A DNA stretch of 64,000 nucleotides from Cumulibacter manganitolerans (GCF_009602465.1 NZ_WBKP01000001.1:22060-86059); one strand, 5' to 3'; shown: positions 1 through 9,900, numbered from the stretch's first letter. The notes: generated by a model from the sequence alone, not told the origin. Numbers and translations: made by a program.

Positions 1-10
1 TTGCCTTTCA

Positions 11-56
11 CGGTCGTCGAGCGAGCGAAGCCGCTAGGCGGAGCGACGTCGAGACG
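11..56. repeat. Intergenic repeat, type I copy
   Basis: One copy of a short intergenic repeat that recurs through the window. It starts with GGTCGTCGAGCGAGCG, has a central CCGCTAGGCGG, and ends with GACGTCGAGACG. It lies downstream of glpK, where bases 1-159 hold only repeats and no gene. Related copies lie at 14666, 14803, 15859 (inverted), 59596 (inverted) and 59808 (inverted). The central CCGC-TAG-GCGG could form a small hairpin. Confidence 0.8.
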
Positions 57-93
57 TAGTGAGGTGGTGGTCGGCGGCATTGCGCGGTTTCCG

Positions 94-136
94 CGTCTCG
101 ACGTCGGGTTCGTTCCTCGCCCTCGCTCGACGACCG
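94..136. repeat. Intergenic repeat, type II copy (inverted)
   Basis: Second repeat form, inverted relative to the copy at 11-56. It starts CGTCTCGACGTCGGG, has a TTCGTTCCTCGCC middle, and ends GCTCGACGACCG. It shares both outer ends with type I but has a different centre. Other type II copies are at 14503, 14540, 59729 and 59941. The facing pair 11-56 and 94-136 could fold into a long stem after glpK and so might help end its transcript; this is inference. Confidence 0.75.
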
Positions 137-159
137 TTGACCCGGCGCTATCTGGCGCA

Positions 160-1677
160 TCACCTCTCGACGTCGTCGTCGACCCAGTCCAGGGACTTCG
201 TGACCGCCTTGTGCCAGCCGCGCAGCAGCTTCCCGCGCAGCTCGGGATCGATCGTCGGGCTCCAACGCCGGTCCTCGGCCCAGTTGGCGCGGATGTCCTC
301 CTTGCCCGACCAGAACCCGACCGCCAGTCCAGCGGCGTACGCCGCGCCGAGCGCGGTGGTCTCGGTGACCTGTGGCCGGATCACCGATACGTCCAGGATG
401 TCGGCCTGGAACTGCATGAGCGCGTCGTTGGCGGTCATCCCGCCGTCGACCTTGAGCTCCGTCAGCGCGACGCCCTGCTCGGCGGCGTCCGCCAGCATCG
501 CCGCCATCACGTCGGCCGTCTGGTAGGCGGTCGACTCGAGCGCGGCCCGCGCGATGTGTCCCTTGTTCACGAACCGAGTCAGCCCGACGAGCGCGCCCCG
601 CGCGTCGCTGCGCCAGTACGGCGCGAACAGGCCGGAGAACGCCGGAACGAAGTACGCGCCGCCGTTGTCCTCGACCGTCCGCGCCAGCGCCTCCACCTGC
701 GGCGCCGTCTCGATCAGCCCGAGGTTGTCGCGCAGCCACTGCACCAGTGATCCGGCGACCGCGATCGATCCCTCGAGGGCGTACGTCGGCGGCTCGTCGC
801 CGAGCTGGTAGCAGAGCGTCGTCAGCAGGCCGTGCTCGCTGGTGACCGGCTCGGCGCCGGTGTTGATGAGCATGAAGCAGCCGGTCCCATAGGTGTTCTT
901 GGCGTCGCCCGGCGTGAAGCAGGCCTGGCCGACCATCGCCGCGTGCTGGTCGCCCAGGTCCCCGGCGATCGGTACGCCGGTGAGCAGGCCGGTGCGCCGC
1001 CCCTCGCCGTACACCTCCGACGACGAGCGGATGTCCGGCAGCATCGACATCGGGATCCGCAGGTCGCGGCAGATCCCGGGGTCCCAGCGCAGGGTGCGGA
1101 TGTCCATCAGCATCGTGCGCGAGGCGTTCGTGACGTCGGTGACGTGCAGCCCGTCGGTCATCAGCCAGATCAGCCACGAGTCGACCGTGCCGAACAGCAG
1201 GTCCCCGGCGTCGGCACGCTCGCGGGCGCCCTCGACGTTGTCGAGGATCCAGCTGACCTTCGGGCCCGAGAAGTACGTCGCCAGCGGCAGACCGCAGATC
1301 GGCTTGTACCGGTCGACCCCGCCGTCCGCCGCGAGCTCGTCGCAGATCCGCTGCGTGCGGGTGTCCTGCCAGACGATCGCGTTGTACACCGGCCGACCGG
1401 TGTGCCTGTCCCACACGACCGCGGTCTCGCGCTGGTTGGTGATACCGATCGCCGCGATCTGCTCCTTGTTGACCTCCGCGCGAGCGAGCGCCTGCGCGAC
1501 CGCCTCGCGGACGGCGGACCAGATCTCCAGAGGGTCGTGCTCGACCCACCCGGCTCGGGGCAGGTGCTGGTGATGCTCGAGCTGTCCCACGCTGACGATC
1601 GCCCCCGCGTGGTCGAACAGGATCGCCCGCGAGCTCGTCGTCCCCTGGTCGATCGCCAGCACATACTGCTCGGTCAC
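160..1677 (-). CDS. glpK: Glycerol kinase
   Basis: Phosphorylates glycerol with ATP to sn-glycerol 3-phosphate in the cytoplasm, the first step of glycerol use. The 505-aa product has the FGGY-kinase fold signatures: DQGTTSSR near residue 10, NQRET near 80, the GDLGDQ and GTGCF motifs mid-protein, and VDGGM in the C-terminal ATPase lobe. Length matches GlpK. The GTG start at 1677 is chosen because GGGGAG lies just upstream; the reading frame stays open another 110 codons but that part has no GlpK similarity. It follows glpD by 40 bp on the same strand, so the two are probably one operon that supplies substrate directly to the dehydrogenase. No glycerol facilitator gene is in view. Confidence 0.97.
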   Translation of the reverse strand: MTEQYVLAIDQGTTSSRAILFDHAGAIVSVGQLEHHQHLPRAGWVEHDPLEIWSAVREAVAQALARAEVNKEQIAAIGITNQRETAVVWDRHTGRPVYNAIVWQDTRTQRICDELAADGGVDRYKPICGLPLATYFSGPKVSWILDNVEGARERADAGDLLFGTVDSWLIWLMTDGLHVTDVTNASRTMLMDIRTLRWDPGICRDLRIPMSMLPDIRSSSEVYGEGRRTGLLTGVPIAGDLGDQHAAMVGQACFTPGDAKNTYGTGCFMLINTGAEPVTSEHGLLTTLCYQLGDEPPTYALEGSIAVAGSLVQWLRDNLGLIETAPQVEALARTVEDNGGAYFVPAFSGLFAPYWRSDARGALVGLTRFVNKGHIARAALESTAYQTADVMAAMLADAAEQGVALTELKVDGGMTANDALMQFQADILDVSVIRPQVTETTALGAAYAAGLAVGFWSGKEDIRANWAEDRRWSPTIDPELRGKLLRGWHKAVTKSLDWVDDDVER

Positions 1678-1717
1678 TCGCCGCTCCCCGCTACCCGGTG
1701 ATGGGACGCCTCCCACC

Positions 1718-3484
1718 CTAGAGGGGCTGCACGTGCCGTTCGGGGGACAGCATGGGCACCAGGTCGGGGTGCTGCTCGCGCGCGGCCGCCGCCGACGCGT
1801 CGGTGGCTTGCTGCTCGGCGGCCAGCTCGCCGGCCACCCGGTCGCGATACGCCGCGATCTCGCGCTCGGTCTGCGCGTCCGACCAGCCCAGCAGCGGCTG
1901 CACGATCGAGGCGATCTCCGGCAGGCATGCCGCGCCGCGGTCGCGCATCTCGTAGTCCAGACGCACCCGCTTGCGCAGCACGTCCTCGAGATGCAGGGCT
2001 CCCTCATGGGTGACCGCGAAGGCGACCTCCGCCCGCAGGTAGGCCGGGGCGCCGGCCAGCGGCTGCCCGAGCGAGGGATCGGCGTCGATCATCTCCAGCA
2101 GCTGGGCGATCTCGTCGCCGTACCGACCGAGCAGGTGATCGACGCGTTCGGCGTCCCACCCGCGCTCGCGGGCGATGCGCGGGCCGTTGGCCACCGCTCC
2201 GGCGTACCGGGCGGCACCGACCAGCGGGATCTTCTCGGTCAGGCACGGGCGGTCCTTCAACGCGTCCTTGCCGTCTATCTGGCTGATCGCGAAGTCCACG
2301 GCGTCCTCGGCCATCACCCGGTACGTCGTGAGCTTGCCGCCGGCGATGGCGCACACGCCCGGGGCCACCTCGCTCACGGTGTGCTCCCGGCTGACCTTCG
2401 TCGAGGTCGCGGAGTCCTTCGCCTTCGGCTGCAGCAGCGGCCGGAGTCCGGCGTACACGCCGATGATGTCGGCGCGGCCGAGTGGGTTGGTGAGCACCTC
2501 GTTGGCGTGCTCGAGCACGTAATCGATGTCCTCGGCGGTGGCCACCGGATGCTCCAGGCCCTCGGTCCACGGAGTGTCGGTGGTGCCGATGATCCAGTAC
2601 CGCTCCCACGGGATGATGAACAGCACCGACTTCTCGGTGCGCACGAAGATGCCGGTGGTGCCGTCGATGGCCTCACGCGGGACGACGATGTGGATGCCCT
2701 TGGAGGCCAGCACCTCCAGGCCGTGCTCGGCGCCGGTCAGCTGCTGGGTCCGGTCGGTCCAGACGCCGGTGGCGAGGACGACGTACCGAGCCTTGACCGC
2801 GTAGTCCCTGCCGCCTTCCAGGTCGCGCAGGCTGGCCCCGGTGACCGTCCCGTCGGCGTCCTTCGTGAAGCCCGTGACCTGGGTGCGGCTCGCGGCGAGG
2901 GCGCCGAAGCCGGCTGCGGTACGCACCAGGTCGATGACGAGACGGGCGTCGTCCACCCGCGCGTCGTAGAACCGGATCGCGCCGGCGAGCGCGTCGTCCT
3001 TCATGCCGGGGAAGAGCTCCTTGGCGCCCTCTCGCGAGTAGTGCTTCTGGCCCGGCACGACCCGCCGGCCGCGCGCGCCGATCTGGGCGAGGACGTCGTA
3101 CATCCCGACGCCGACCGCGCTGTAGGTGCGTTCGATGACCGGATTCTTCAGCGGCCACAGGAACGGCTGCGGCTTGACCAGGTGCGGCGCGGTGCGATCG
3201 AGCAGCAGCCCGCGTTCTCGCAGCGCCTCGGCGACCAGCGCGATGTCGAAGTTGTACAGGTACCGCAGGCCGCCGTGGATGAGCTTGCTCGACCAGGCCG
3301 ACGTGCCGCCGGCCCAGTCCTGCGCCTCGACGACCGCCACCCGCAGTCCGCGCGCGGCCGCATCGAGGGCGATGCCCGCGCCCGTCACTCCGCCGCCGAC
3401 CACGAGCAGGTCGACGCCCGCGTCGTCGCACATCGCGCGCAGCGCGCGCTCGCGGGACGCAGCCGTGAGGGCAGAGCTGGACAA
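1718..3484 (-). CDS. glpD: Glycerol-3-phosphate dehydrogenase, FAD-dependent
   Basis: Oxidises glycerol 3-phosphate to dihydroxyacetone phosphate and passes electrons to the quinone pool at the membrane. The 588-aa product has an N-terminal FAD dinucleotide-binding motif ([12 protein letters not shown], about residues 28-40), the [14 protein letters not shown] segment typical of GlpD, and the C-terminal helical domain; length fits the family. A TTG start at 3484 is preferred because GGAAAGAGG sits 7 nt upstream; an upstream in-frame codon at 3538 lacks this. First gene of the glpD-glpK operon. No GlpR-type operator was recognised upstream, so regulation is unknown. Confidence 0.96.
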   Translation of the reverse strand: MSSSALTAASRERALRAMCDDAGVDLLVVGGGVTGAGIALDAAARGLRVAVVEAQDWAGGTSAWSSKLIHGGLRYLYNFDIALVAEALRERGLLLDRTAPHLVKPQPFLWPLKNPVIERTYSAVGVGMYDVLAQIGARGRRVVPGQKHYSREGAKELFPGMKDDALAGAIRFYDARVDDARLVIDLVRTAAGFGALAASRTQVTGFTKDADGTVTGASLRDLEGGRDYAVKARYVVLATGVWTDRTQQLTGAEHGLEVLASKGIHIVVPREAIDGTTGIFVRTEKSVLFIIPWERYWIIGTTDTPWTEGLEHPVATAEDIDYVLEHANEVLTNPLGRADIIGVYAGLRPLLQPKAKDSATSTKVSREHTVSEVAPGVCAIAGGKLTTYRVMAEDAVDFAISQIDGKDALKDRPCLTEKIPLVGAARYAGAVANGPRIARERGWDAERVDHLLGRYGDEIAQLLEMIDADPSLGQPLAGAPAYLRAEVAFAVTHEGALHLEDVLRKRVRLDYEMRDRGAACLPEIASIVQPLLGWSDAQTEREIAAYRDRVAGELAAEQQATDASAAAAREQHPDLVPMLSPERHVQPL

Positions 3485-3570
3485 GGGCAGACCTCTTTCC
3501 GATCGCGTGGAAGCCAGGCGCACTCCCCATGGTGCCACTGCAGGCGCACGTCGGTCCCGGTTATGGGGTG

Positions 3571-3607
3571 GCGAAAGGCCCGGCAGGCGAACCTGCCGGG
3601 CCTTCGC
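3571..3607 (-). terminator. Hairpin terminator after tpx
   Basis: Perfect 13-bp stem AAGGCCCGGCAGG / CCTGCCGGGCCTT with loop CGAA (3575-3604), lengthened by five more pairs across a one-base bulge. It lies between the 3' end of tpx and the start of glpD on the minus strand, so it would end the tpx transcript before the glp operon. There is no U-tract, as is common in GC-rich actinobacteria. Confidence 0.7.
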
Positions 3608-3635
3608 GCCGGATCCGACCGGCGGCGCGCACGGG

Positions 3636-4133
3636 TCAGCCGAGCGCGGCGACCGCTGCGTCGTAGTCGGGCTCGGTGGTGATCTCGGGAACCAACTGGC
3701 TGTGCAGGACGGTGCCGTCGGTGTCGACGACGACGACCGAGCGGGCCAGCAGCCCGCGCATCGCGCCGTCGGTCATCGTCACGCCGAACCGCTGGCCGAA
3801 GTCGTCGCGGAACGCCGACGCGGCGATCACGTTGTCGATGCCCTCGGCGCCGCAGAACCGGCTGAGCGCGAACGGCAGGTCCGCCGAGACGTTGACGACC
3901 GCGGTGTTGTCCAGGCCCGCGGCGAGCTCGTTGAACTTGCGGACGCTCGCCGCGCAGACGCCGGTGTCGACGCTCGGGAAGATGTTGAGGACGACGCGCT
4001 TGCCCTGCGTCGAGTCGGAGCTGACCTCCGAGAGGTCGGAGCCGGTGAGTGTGTAGGTGGGAGCCTTGCTGCCCTGAGCAGGAAGCTCGCCGACAGTGTG
4101 AACGGGGTTGCCCCGGAGAGCGGTGGTTGCCAT
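3636..4133 (-). CDS. tpx: Thiol peroxidase (Tpx, atypical 2-Cys peroxiredoxin)
   Basis: Reduces hydrogen peroxide and alkyl hydroperoxides using thioredoxin-type reductants. The 165-aa product matches Tpx length. The peroxidatic cysteine is Cys60 in SVDTGVC, and the resolving cysteine is Cys94 in SRFCGAEG, with the 34-residue spacing usual for Tpx. The conserved N-terminal segment around LRGNPV is present. The ATG at 4133 is chosen because homologues begin MA-T; the 28 codons upstream look non-coding. It is divergent from the GH15 gene with a 59-bp shared upstream region. A hairpin terminator follows at 3571-3607, so it is probably monocistronic. Confidence 0.95.
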   Translation of the reverse strand: MATTALRGNPVHTVGELPAQGSKAPTYTLTGSDLSEVSSDSTQGKRVVLNIFPSVDTGVCAASVRKFNELAAGLDNTAVVNVSADLPFALSRFCGAEGIDNVIAASAFRDDFGQRFGVTMTDGAMRGLLARSVVVVDTDGTVLHSQLVPEITTEPDYDAAVAALG

Positions 4134-4192
4134 GCGTACTTTGCTACCACAACCCTTGCCTCCGCGGTGCACGGCGGGGATAGCCTGCTCGC

Positions 4193-6031
4193 ATGGCCAA
4201 CATCGAGGACTACGCACTCATCGGCGACCGGCACACCGCCGCGCTGGTCTCCCGCGAAGGATCCATCGACTGGCTGTGCCTGCCCCGTTTCGACTCCCCG
4301 GCCGCATTCGCGGCGCTGGTCGGCGATCCCGACAACGGGCGGTGGCTGATCGGTCCCATGGGCGACGACATCACCAGCACGCGACGGTACGTCGACGACT
4401 CGATGGTCCTGGAGACGACGCACCGCACGCCGAGCGGCGTGGTCCGCGTCTACGACTCGATGCCGTTCGGCGACGGCCGGCACGACGTCGTCCGGCGCAT
4501 CGAAGGCGTCGAGGGCACCGTGCGCCTCAAGCACGAGTGGGTGGTCCGCTTCACCTACGGCAAGGTGATGCCCTGGGTCTCCCGGTGGCGGGACTACAGC
4601 GACTACGGGTGCGACGAGATCTTGGTCGCGGTGGCCGGCCCGGACCGGCTGACCCTGCGCGGCCCGCACCTGCCGAAGGCCGCCGACCGGCGGCACTGCG
4701 ACGAGTTCGACGTCCACGCCGGTGACGTCCTCGTCTTCGAGACGACCTATACGCCGTCGTACCGGCCGATCCCGTTGCCGATCGACATCCGCAGCCGCGT
4801 GCAGCGCAACCTGCGCGAGTACTCCTCGTGGATCAAGCCGCTGAAGTACGACGGGCCGTACGTCGCCGCGGTCCGCAGGTCGCTGCTGACCCTCCGCGCC
4901 CTCACCCACGAGGCCACGGGCGGCATCGTGGCGGCGCCCACGACATCGCTGCCCGAGGACATCGGAGGCGAGCGCAACTGGGATTACCGGTATTGCTGGC
5001 TTCGCGACGCCGCGCTCACCCTCGAGGCGCTGCTGATGGCGGACTTCGCCGACGCCGCCCTCGCCTGGCGCGACTGGCTCGTGCGAGCGGTCGCGGGCGA
5101 TCCGCAGGACGTGCAGATCATGTACACCGTCGACGGCGGCCGCGAGCTGCCCGAGCGCGAGCTGGACTACCTCTCCGGCTACGAGGACTCGCGACCGGTG
5201 CGGGTGGGCAACGGCGCGGTCGATCAACGCCAGGCCGACGTCCTCGGCGAGGTCATGATCGCGCTCGCGATGATGCGCGACGTCGGGGCGGACCCGGAGC
5301 CCGAGCACGCCTGGCAGGTCCAGCGAGCGCTGATCAACAATCTCTGCGACACCTGGAAGGAACCCGACAACGGGCTGTGGGAGATCCGCGGCCCCAAGCG
5401 CTACTTCACGCACTCGCGGGTCATGGTGTGGGCCGCCCTCGACCGCGCGATCTCCGGCGTGGAGCACCACGGCATGCACAGCGACGTCGACCGCTGGAAG
5501 GAGACGCGAGAGGCGGTGCGCGCGGAGATCATGGAGCACGGCTTCAGCTCCGAGCGCGGCTGCTTCACACAGCACTACGAGACGACCGAGGTCGACTCCT
5601 CGCTGTTGCTCATGGCGGACGTCGGGTTCATCGATCCGCACGACGAGCGCTACATCGCCACCGTGCAAGCGATCGAGCACGACCTCCTGCAGAACGGGCT
5701 CTTGCTGCGCTACCGCACGCAGTCCGGCGTCGACGGCCTCAGCGGCGACGAGTCGCCGTTCCTGGCCTGCTCGTTCTGGCTCGTCTCCGCGTACGCGCTG
5801 ATCGGCCGGCTCGACGACGCCCACGCGTTGATGAGTCGCCTGGTCGGCCTGTGCAACGACGTCGGGCTGCTGTCGGAGGAGTACGACACGAAGGCGCAGC
5901 GCCAGATCGGCAACTTCCCTCAGGCGTTCTCGCACCTCGCGCTCGTGGTCGCCGCCTATGCGATCGAATCGGCGGAGCAGGACGCCGAGGGCGGCGACCA
6001 GGCCGCGCCACGTCCCCGACGCGGCAAGTGA
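4193..6031 (+). CDS. Glycoside hydrolase family 15 protein (glucoamylase/trehalase-like)
   Basis: The 612-aa product begins [17 protein letters not shown] and continues with [14 protein letters not shown], the typical start of bacterial GH15 proteins; an N-terminal beta-sandwich is followed by an alpha/alpha-barrel (about residues 240-600) with [12 protein letters not shown]. Mycobacterial members of this family hydrolyse trehalose; others release glucose from alpha-glucans. The sequence does not decide between them. No signal peptide is seen, so it should act in the cytoplasm on storage or compatible-solute sugars. It is divergent from tpx and ends 4 bp from the convergent idi gene. Confidence 0.9.
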   Translation: MANIEDYALIGDRHTAALVSREGSIDWLCLPRFDSPAAFAALVGDPDNGRWLIGPMGDDITSTRRYVDDSMVLETTHRTPSGVVRVYDSMPFGDGRHDVVRRIEGVEGTVRLKHEWVVRFTYGKVMPWVSRWRDYSDYGCDEILVAVAGPDRLTLRGPHLPKAADRRHCDEFDVHAGDVLVFETTYTPSYRPIPLPIDIRSRVQRNLREYSSWIKPLKYDGPYVAAVRRSLLTLRALTHEATGGIVAAPTTSLPEDIGGERNWDYRYCWLRDAALTLEALLMADFADAALAWRDWLVRAVAGDPQDVQIMYTVDGGRELPERELDYLSGYEDSRPVRVGNGAVDQRQADVLGEVMIALAMMRDVGADPEPEHAWQVQRALINNLCDTWKEPDNGLWEIRGPKRYFTHSRVMVWAALDRAISGVEHHGMHSDVDRWKETREAVRAEIMEHGFSSERGCFTQHYETTEVDSSLLLMADVGFIDPHDERYIATVQAIEHDLLQNGLLLRYRTQSGVDGLSGDESPFLACSFWLVSAYALIGRLDDAHALMSRLVGLCNDVGLLSEEYDTKAQRQIGNFPQAFSHLALVVAAYAIESAEQDAEGGDQAAPRPRRGK

Positions 6032-6035
6032 GGCC

Positions 6036-6635
6036 TCAGCCCGCGTCGCGGAGGGTTGCCGGCAGTCGCGCGGGGTCGCCCGGCGGCCACTCGCGGGGGT
6101 CGTCGTTCGCGCCGGCCAGCAGCGCGATCTGGTCGGCGAACCATGGCGACACGGCCCGCCGCCCGGTGAGGACGTCGTCGCGCAGCCCGGGCCAGCTCAC
6201 CCACTCCAGCGAGCACACCTCGGACGGGTCGGGGCGCGGCGCGCCGCGCCCGGTCGCGAGCAGCACGGGGCACAGCTCGTTCTCGACCACCCCGCGCAGC
6301 TCGGCGCGGTAGCGGAAGTCCGGCAGCAGGAGCCGCACATCGCCGAGCTCCAGGCCCAGCTCGTGCGCCGCGCGGCGACGTACGGCGCTCTCGAGCGGCT
6401 CCCCGGGCGCCGGGTGGCCGCAGAACGCATTGGTCAGCACCCCGCCGAAGGTCTTGCCGGCCGCCCGGGTGGTCAGCAGCATCCGCCCCGCCGGATCCAC
6501 GACATAGCAGGAGAAGCCGAGATGCAACGGCGTCCGGTCGGTGTGCACCGTCGCCTTCGGCACCGCGCCGAGGGCGCGGCCCGCGTCGTCCACCAGCACC
6601 ACCTGCTCGATGTCCGAGCCGTCCGCGGCGGTCAC
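6036..6635 (-). CDS. idi: Isopentenyl-diphosphate delta-isomerase, type I
   Basis: Interconverts isopentenyl diphosphate and dimethylallyl diphosphate for isoprenoid synthesis. The 199-aa product is a Nudix-fold type I IDI: it has TNAFCGHP with active-site Cys72 and VENELCPV with the catalytic Glu region at 118-120, and a Nudix-like helix around residues 78-97. The start is GTG at 6635, overlapping the TetR gene stop (GTGA), so the two are translationally coupled. Coupling to a repressor gene is unusual for a housekeeping isoprenoid enzyme. No carotenoid genes are adjacent, although an FAD oxidoreductase lies 2 kb away. Confidence 0.93.
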   Translation of the reverse strand: MTAADGSDIEQVVLVDDAGRALGAVPKATVHTDRTPLHLGFSCYVVDPAGRMLLTTRAAGKTFGGVLTNAFCGHPAPGEPLESAVRRRAAHELGLELGDVRLLLPDFRYRAELRGVVENELCPVLLATGRGAPRPDPSEVCSLEWVSWPGLRDDVLTGRRAVSPWFADQIALLAGANDDPREWPPGDPARLPATLRDAG

Positions 6636-7240
6636 GAGGCCGGCTCCCGGACAGGGTCCGGCACAACGAGCGACCCGGCCAGCCAGCGGTCGACGGCGTC
6701 CTCCGCCTCGCGGCCGGTGATCTGGTGCAGCAGCAGGTGCACCGCCAGCCCGTCCAGCAGGGCGTGCAGTGAGATCGCGACGGCGCCGACGGAGCCGGTG
6801 GCCAGCCGGCCGTCCGCGGCGAAGCCGGTCAGCGTCTCGACGAGGAACGAGTGCAGGTCGTCGTACAGCAGGGCCTTCTGCGCCGGGCCCTGGCCGGTGA
6901 CCGCCGCGCCGACGAACGCCAGCCAGGTCTCGAGGTAGGCGCGCGTGTCGGCGGTCAGCGGAAGCGTCGCGAGCAGGGCGGTCCGGAAGTCCTGCACCGC
7001 GTCACCGGTCACGGGCCGCGACTCGATGAAGCGGCGCGCCTCGGCGGCGACCTGACCGGCGGCGAACTCGAGGATCGCCTCTCGGGTCGGCAGATAGTGC
7101 CGGACGGCGCCGCTCGACCACCCGCTGCGCTCGGCCAGTGCCCTGATGGTGACCGCCTCGATCCCGTCGGTGCGGATGATCGACCACACCGACGTCGCGA
7201 GCTCGCGACGCCGTTCTTCGTGGTCGACGATCCGCGGCAT
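6632..7240 (-). CDS. TetR-family transcriptional regulator
   Basis: The 202-aa product has an N-terminal helix-turn-helix (about residues 29-50, VTIRALAERSGWSSGAVRHYL) and a C-terminal all-helical ligand domain of TetR type. The ATG start at 7240 fits TetR architecture. It is divergent from two SMR efflux genes. Three copies of TTAGCACG/CGTGCTAA lie in the shared region, so it probably represses both itself and the efflux genes. It is translationally coupled to idi downstream. The ligand is unknown; cationic or lipophilic compounds would fit the SMR context. Confidence 0.92.
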   Translation of the reverse strand: MPRIVDHEERRRELATSVWSIIRTDGIEAVTIRALAERSGWSSGAVRHYLPTREAILEFAAGQVAAEARRFIESRPVTGDAVQDFRTALLATLPLTADTRAYLETWLAFVGAAVTGQGPAQKALLYDDLHSFLVETLTGFAADGRLATGSVGAVAISLHALLDGLAVHLLLHQITGREAEDAVDRWLAGSLVVPDPVREPAS

Positions 7241-7250
7241 GACCTATGTC

Positions 7251-7315
7251 TTAGCACGGAATCGCTTCGAGACCGCCCAAACGTGCTAAAACAGACAGGA
7301 CATCTATTTAGCACG
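7251..7315. promoter_or_regulatory. Putative TetR operator: three TTAGCACG boxes
   Basis: TTAGCACG at 7251-7258, its complement CGTGCTAA at 7282-7289 and TTAGCACG again at 7308-7315. The second and third form a 9-bp inverted repeat CGTGCTAAA...TTTAGCACG. They fill the 101-bp region between the TetR gene and the first SMR gene, where a repressor would bind. Assignment to this TetR is inference from position. Confidence 0.65.
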
Positions 7316-7341
7316 AATGAGCGATAACGGAGGGAGAGGGC

Positions 7342-7656
7342 ATGAACCCCTGGTTGGCGCTGCTGATCGCGGGCGCGTTCGAGGTCGGCTTCACGACCTG
7401 CCTGAAGCTCGGGCAGCGGCACAAGGCCTGGATCTGGGGCTTCGTCGGCTGCGCGATCGTCAGCTTCGGCCTCCTGTCGGTAGCCCTGCAGGAGATCCCG
7501 GTGGGCACCGCCTACGCCGTCTGGACGGGGATCGGCGCGGTCGGCACGGTGCTGGTCGGCGGCCTGGCGTTCAAGGAGCGGCTCAGCGCGAGGGTCGTGC
7601 TGATCGTCGCGGTCGTGGTGGCGCTCATCGTCGGCCTCAAGCTGACGGGGGAGTGA
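7342..7656 (+). CDS. SMR-family efflux protein, first subunit
   Basis: A 104-aa protein with four predicted membrane helices, the size of the small multidrug resistance family. It carries an early membrane-embedded glutamate (Glu14 in AGAFEVGF) that in SMR proteins couples proton and drug binding, and WTGIGAVGT in helix 3. The ATG at 7342 has a strong GGAGGGAGAGGG site; an upstream ATG at 7317 is in another frame. It precedes a second SMR gene by 1 bp, as in paired heterodimeric SMRs such as EbrAB-type pumps. The pair is likely controlled by the divergent TetR gene. The substrate could be quaternary ammonium or guanidinium compounds. Confidence 0.92.
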   Translation: MNPWLALLIAGAFEVGFTTCLKLGQRHKAWIWGFVGCAIVSFGLLSVALQEIPVGTAYAVWTGIGAVGTVLVGGLAFKERLSARVVLIVAVVVALIVGLKLTGE

Positions 7657-7657
7657 C

Positions 7658-8077
7658 GTGACCGCACCGAAGGCGCTCGCCGGCCACCCCCGTCGCTCGG
7701 GGTGGCTGTGGATCCTGGTCGCCGGACTCTTCGAGGTCGGGTTCACGGTCGCGCTGAAGCTGCAGCAGCAGGATGCCCGCTTCGGCGTGCTGTTCGGGGC
7801 GTGCGCGATCGCCAGCTTCGCGTGCCTCTCGCGCGGCATCAGGACGATCCCGCTGAGCATCGGGTACGCGGTGTGGACCGGCATCGGCAGCGTCGGGGCG
7901 GTCGCGGTCGGTATCGCGGCGTTCGGCGACCCGGCGAGCCTGCTGCGGATCGGGCTGGTGGCCGGCCTGATCGTCGCGCTCGTCGCGCTGAAGCTCGCCG
8001 GCGCCCACGGTGAACCCGCTCGCGATGAGCCGGACGCCGGTGTGGATGCGCGGCTAGAGTCGGAGGCTCGTGGGTGA
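7658..8077 (+). CDS. SMR-family efflux protein, second subunit
   Basis: A 139-aa SMR paralogue with four membrane helices, the conserved glutamate in AGLFEVGFT and WTGIGSVGAV in helix 3. It starts at GTG 7658, one base after the stop of the first SMR gene. It has about 15 extra N-terminal residues and a charged C-terminal tail of about 25 residues that the partner lacks; such asymmetry is common in heterodimeric SMR pumps, where the two subunits take opposite topologies. The strongest inference is a two-subunit efflux pump under the TetR repressor. Confidence 0.92.
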   Translation: MTAPKALAGHPRRSGWLWILVAGLFEVGFTVALKLQQQDARFGVLFGACAIASFACLSRGIRTIPLSIGYAVWTGIGSVGAVAVGIAAFGDPASLLRIGLVAGLIVALVALKLAGAHGEPARDEPDAGVDARLESEARG

Positions 8078-8152
8078 GTGCTCGGACCGTTCACCGGTGC
8101 CGACGCTGATCGCTCGGCCTCGCCCGCCCGCACCCGATCTCGTGGAGGACGG

Positions 8153-8593
8153 ATGAAGCTCAGCATCGATCGCACGGTCGCCTCGCGCCGAAGCACCCAG
8201 GACACCTTCGACTACCTGCTCGACTTCCGCAACGCCGAGGAGTGGGACGCCGGCACGGTGTCGTGCGTCCGGCTCAGCGGTGACGGCTCGGAGGGCACGC
8301 GGTACCTGAACCGGTCCAAGTTCGCCGGACGCGAGGTCGAGCTGCAGTACGTCGTGACGGGGGTCGACCGGCCCGGGACGAGCTTCCAGATCGTCGGCTC
8401 GACCGGCTCGACGACGAGCACCGACGACATCCGCGTCTCGCCGGCCGACGGTGGCTCCTCGGTGCGCTACCGGGCGACCTTCGAGTTCCCGACCGCCTTC
8501 GCGCCGCTCTATCCGCTGCTCGTGCTGCTGCTGAAGCGGCTGGGCGACAAGACGGCGGACCGGCTCGCCGAAGTGCTCGGACGACCCGCCTGA
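8153..8593 (+). CDS. SRPBCC-fold (polyketide cyclase-like) protein
   Basis: A 146-aa protein with the START/SRPBCC pattern: an early DYLLDFRNAEEWD segment, alternating beta strands, and a long C-terminal helix (FAPLYPLLVLLLKRLGDK). Actinobacteria carry many of these; they bind lipophilic ligands or act as cyclases, and the substrate cannot be told. The ATG at 8153 is chosen for the GTGGAGGAC ribosome site; the frame is open 25 codons further upstream without family similarity. The FAD oxidoreductase gene follows 42 bp later on the same strand, so the two may act together. Confidence 0.8.
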   Translation: MKLSIDRTVASRRSTQDTFDYLLDFRNAEEWDAGTVSCVRLSGDGSEGTRYLNRSKFAGREVELQYVVTGVDRPGTSFQIVGSTGSTTSTDDIRVSPADGGSSVRYRATFEFPTAFAPLYPLLVLLLKRLGDKTADRLAEVLGRPA

Positions 8594-8635
8594 CCGGCGT
8601 CCGGACGGACCCGATGACGACGAAGGTGGCCGGCG

Positions 8636-9886
8636 GTGGATCATGACGTGACGATCGTCGGTGCCGGCCTCGCCGGGCTCAGCGCGGCCGTCGCCCTGAC
8701 GCGGCGCGGGTACGACGTCGTTGTGCTGGAGCAGGAGCCCGTCGTCGGCGGCCGGGTCCGCACCGACGACGTCGACGGCTACCAGCTCGATCGCGGCTTC
8801 CAGATCCTCAACTCCGCCTACCCCGCCGTACGGCGGATGGTCGACCTGCCGGCGCTGCGCTGCCACCGCTTCGACTCGGGCATGCTGGTCCGCCGCGACG
8901 GCCGGCTGGTCACCCTCGCACACCCGGTGCGGCACCCGGCACTGCTGCCGCCGACCCTGCGCAGCGGACTGCTCCAGCCCCGCGACGTGATCGCGGCGGT
9001 CCGCTGGCTGGCGCCGGTGCTGGCCGCTCCCCGACGGGTCGTCGCGGGCCCCGATCGCACGCTGCGCGCGGCGTGGGACCGCGCCGGGCTGCGCGGGCGG
9101 CTGCGGTCGCAGGCGCTCGAGCCGTTCCTGGCCGGTGTCCTGGCCGAGGACGACCTCGCGACCTCCGACGCCTTCGTCCGCCTCCTGATGCGGATGTTCG
9201 TCCTCGGTCGGCCGCTGCTGCCCGAGCGCGGGATGCGGGCGTTGCCGCAGCAGCTCGCCGAGCGCCTGGGAGACGCTCGCGTGCACCTCGACTGCCAGGT
9301 GACCGGTATCGACGACACCGCGTCGGGCGACGGGGTCGTGCTGCGCTGCGCCGACCGGGCGCCGGTGCGCAGCCGAGCCGTCCTCGTGGCCACCGGACCG
9401 CGTGCCGCGGCACGGCTCACCGGCGCGCCGTCGGTACCGACGAAGGGGCTGACGACCTGGTGGTTCGGCGCTGCCGTCGCGCCGTCATCGAGCCGGCTGA
9501 TCGCGGTCGACGGGACCCGCTCCGGCCCGCTCGTGAACACCGCGGTCGTGAGCAACGTCGCGCCGGGATACGCGCCTCGCGGGCGGCACCTCGTCCAGGC
9601 CAGCGCGCTGCTGCGGCCCAGGACCGAGGTCTCGGAGGCCCAGGCTCGCGCGCACGCTGCGCGCATCTGGGGCACGGCGACCGACGACTGGGAGCTGATC
9701 ACGCGGCACGACATCCCCGACGCCCTGCCGGAGCAACCGGCACCGTTGCGCGTCACGTCCGCGACCCGCTGGGGCCCGCGTCGGTACGTCGCCGGCGACC
9801 ATCGCGACACGGCGTCGATCCAGGGCGCCCTCGTCTCCGGGCAACGTGCCGCGGCATCGATCGTCGAGGACCTTCGAAGCAGCTGA
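8636..9886 (+). CDS. FAD-dependent amine oxidase/phytoene-desaturase-like oxidoreductase
   Basis: A 416-aa flavoprotein. Residues 4-33 form the FAD dinucleotide motif (TIVGAGLAGLSAA and the acidic end of strand 2), followed by GGRVRTD, the motif shared by amine oxidases, protoporphyrinogen oxidase and carotenoid desaturases. The C-terminal part ends in a second FAD segment (YVAGDH, GALVSG). The GTG start at 8636 directly precedes the FAD motif, leaving no signal peptide. The substrate is unknown; no carotenoid or haem gene is adjacent, and the SRPBCC gene upstream is the only likely partner. It is convergent with the GAF-ANTAR gene. Confidence 0.85.
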   Translation: MDHDVTIVGAGLAGLSAAVALTRRGYDVVVLEQEPVVGGRVRTDDVDGYQLDRGFQILNSAYPAVRRMVDLPALRCHRFDSGMLVRRDGRLVTLAHPVRHPALLPPTLRSGLLQPRDVIAAVRWLAPVLAAPRRVVAGPDRTLRAAWDRAGLRGRLRSQALEPFLAGVLAEDDLATSDAFVRLLMRMFVLGRPLLPERGMRALPQQLAERLGDARVHLDCQVTGIDDTASGDGVVLRCADRAPVRSRAVLVATGPRAAARLTGAPSVPTKGLTTWWFGAAVAPSSSRLIAVDGTRSGPLVNTAVVSNVAPGYAPRGRHLVQASALLRPRTEVSEAQARAHAARIWGTATDDWELITRHDIPDALPEQPAPLRVTSATRWGPRRYVAGDHRDTASIQGALVSGQRAAASIVEDLRSS

Positions 9887-9900
9887 GCGGCCGGCGACGC

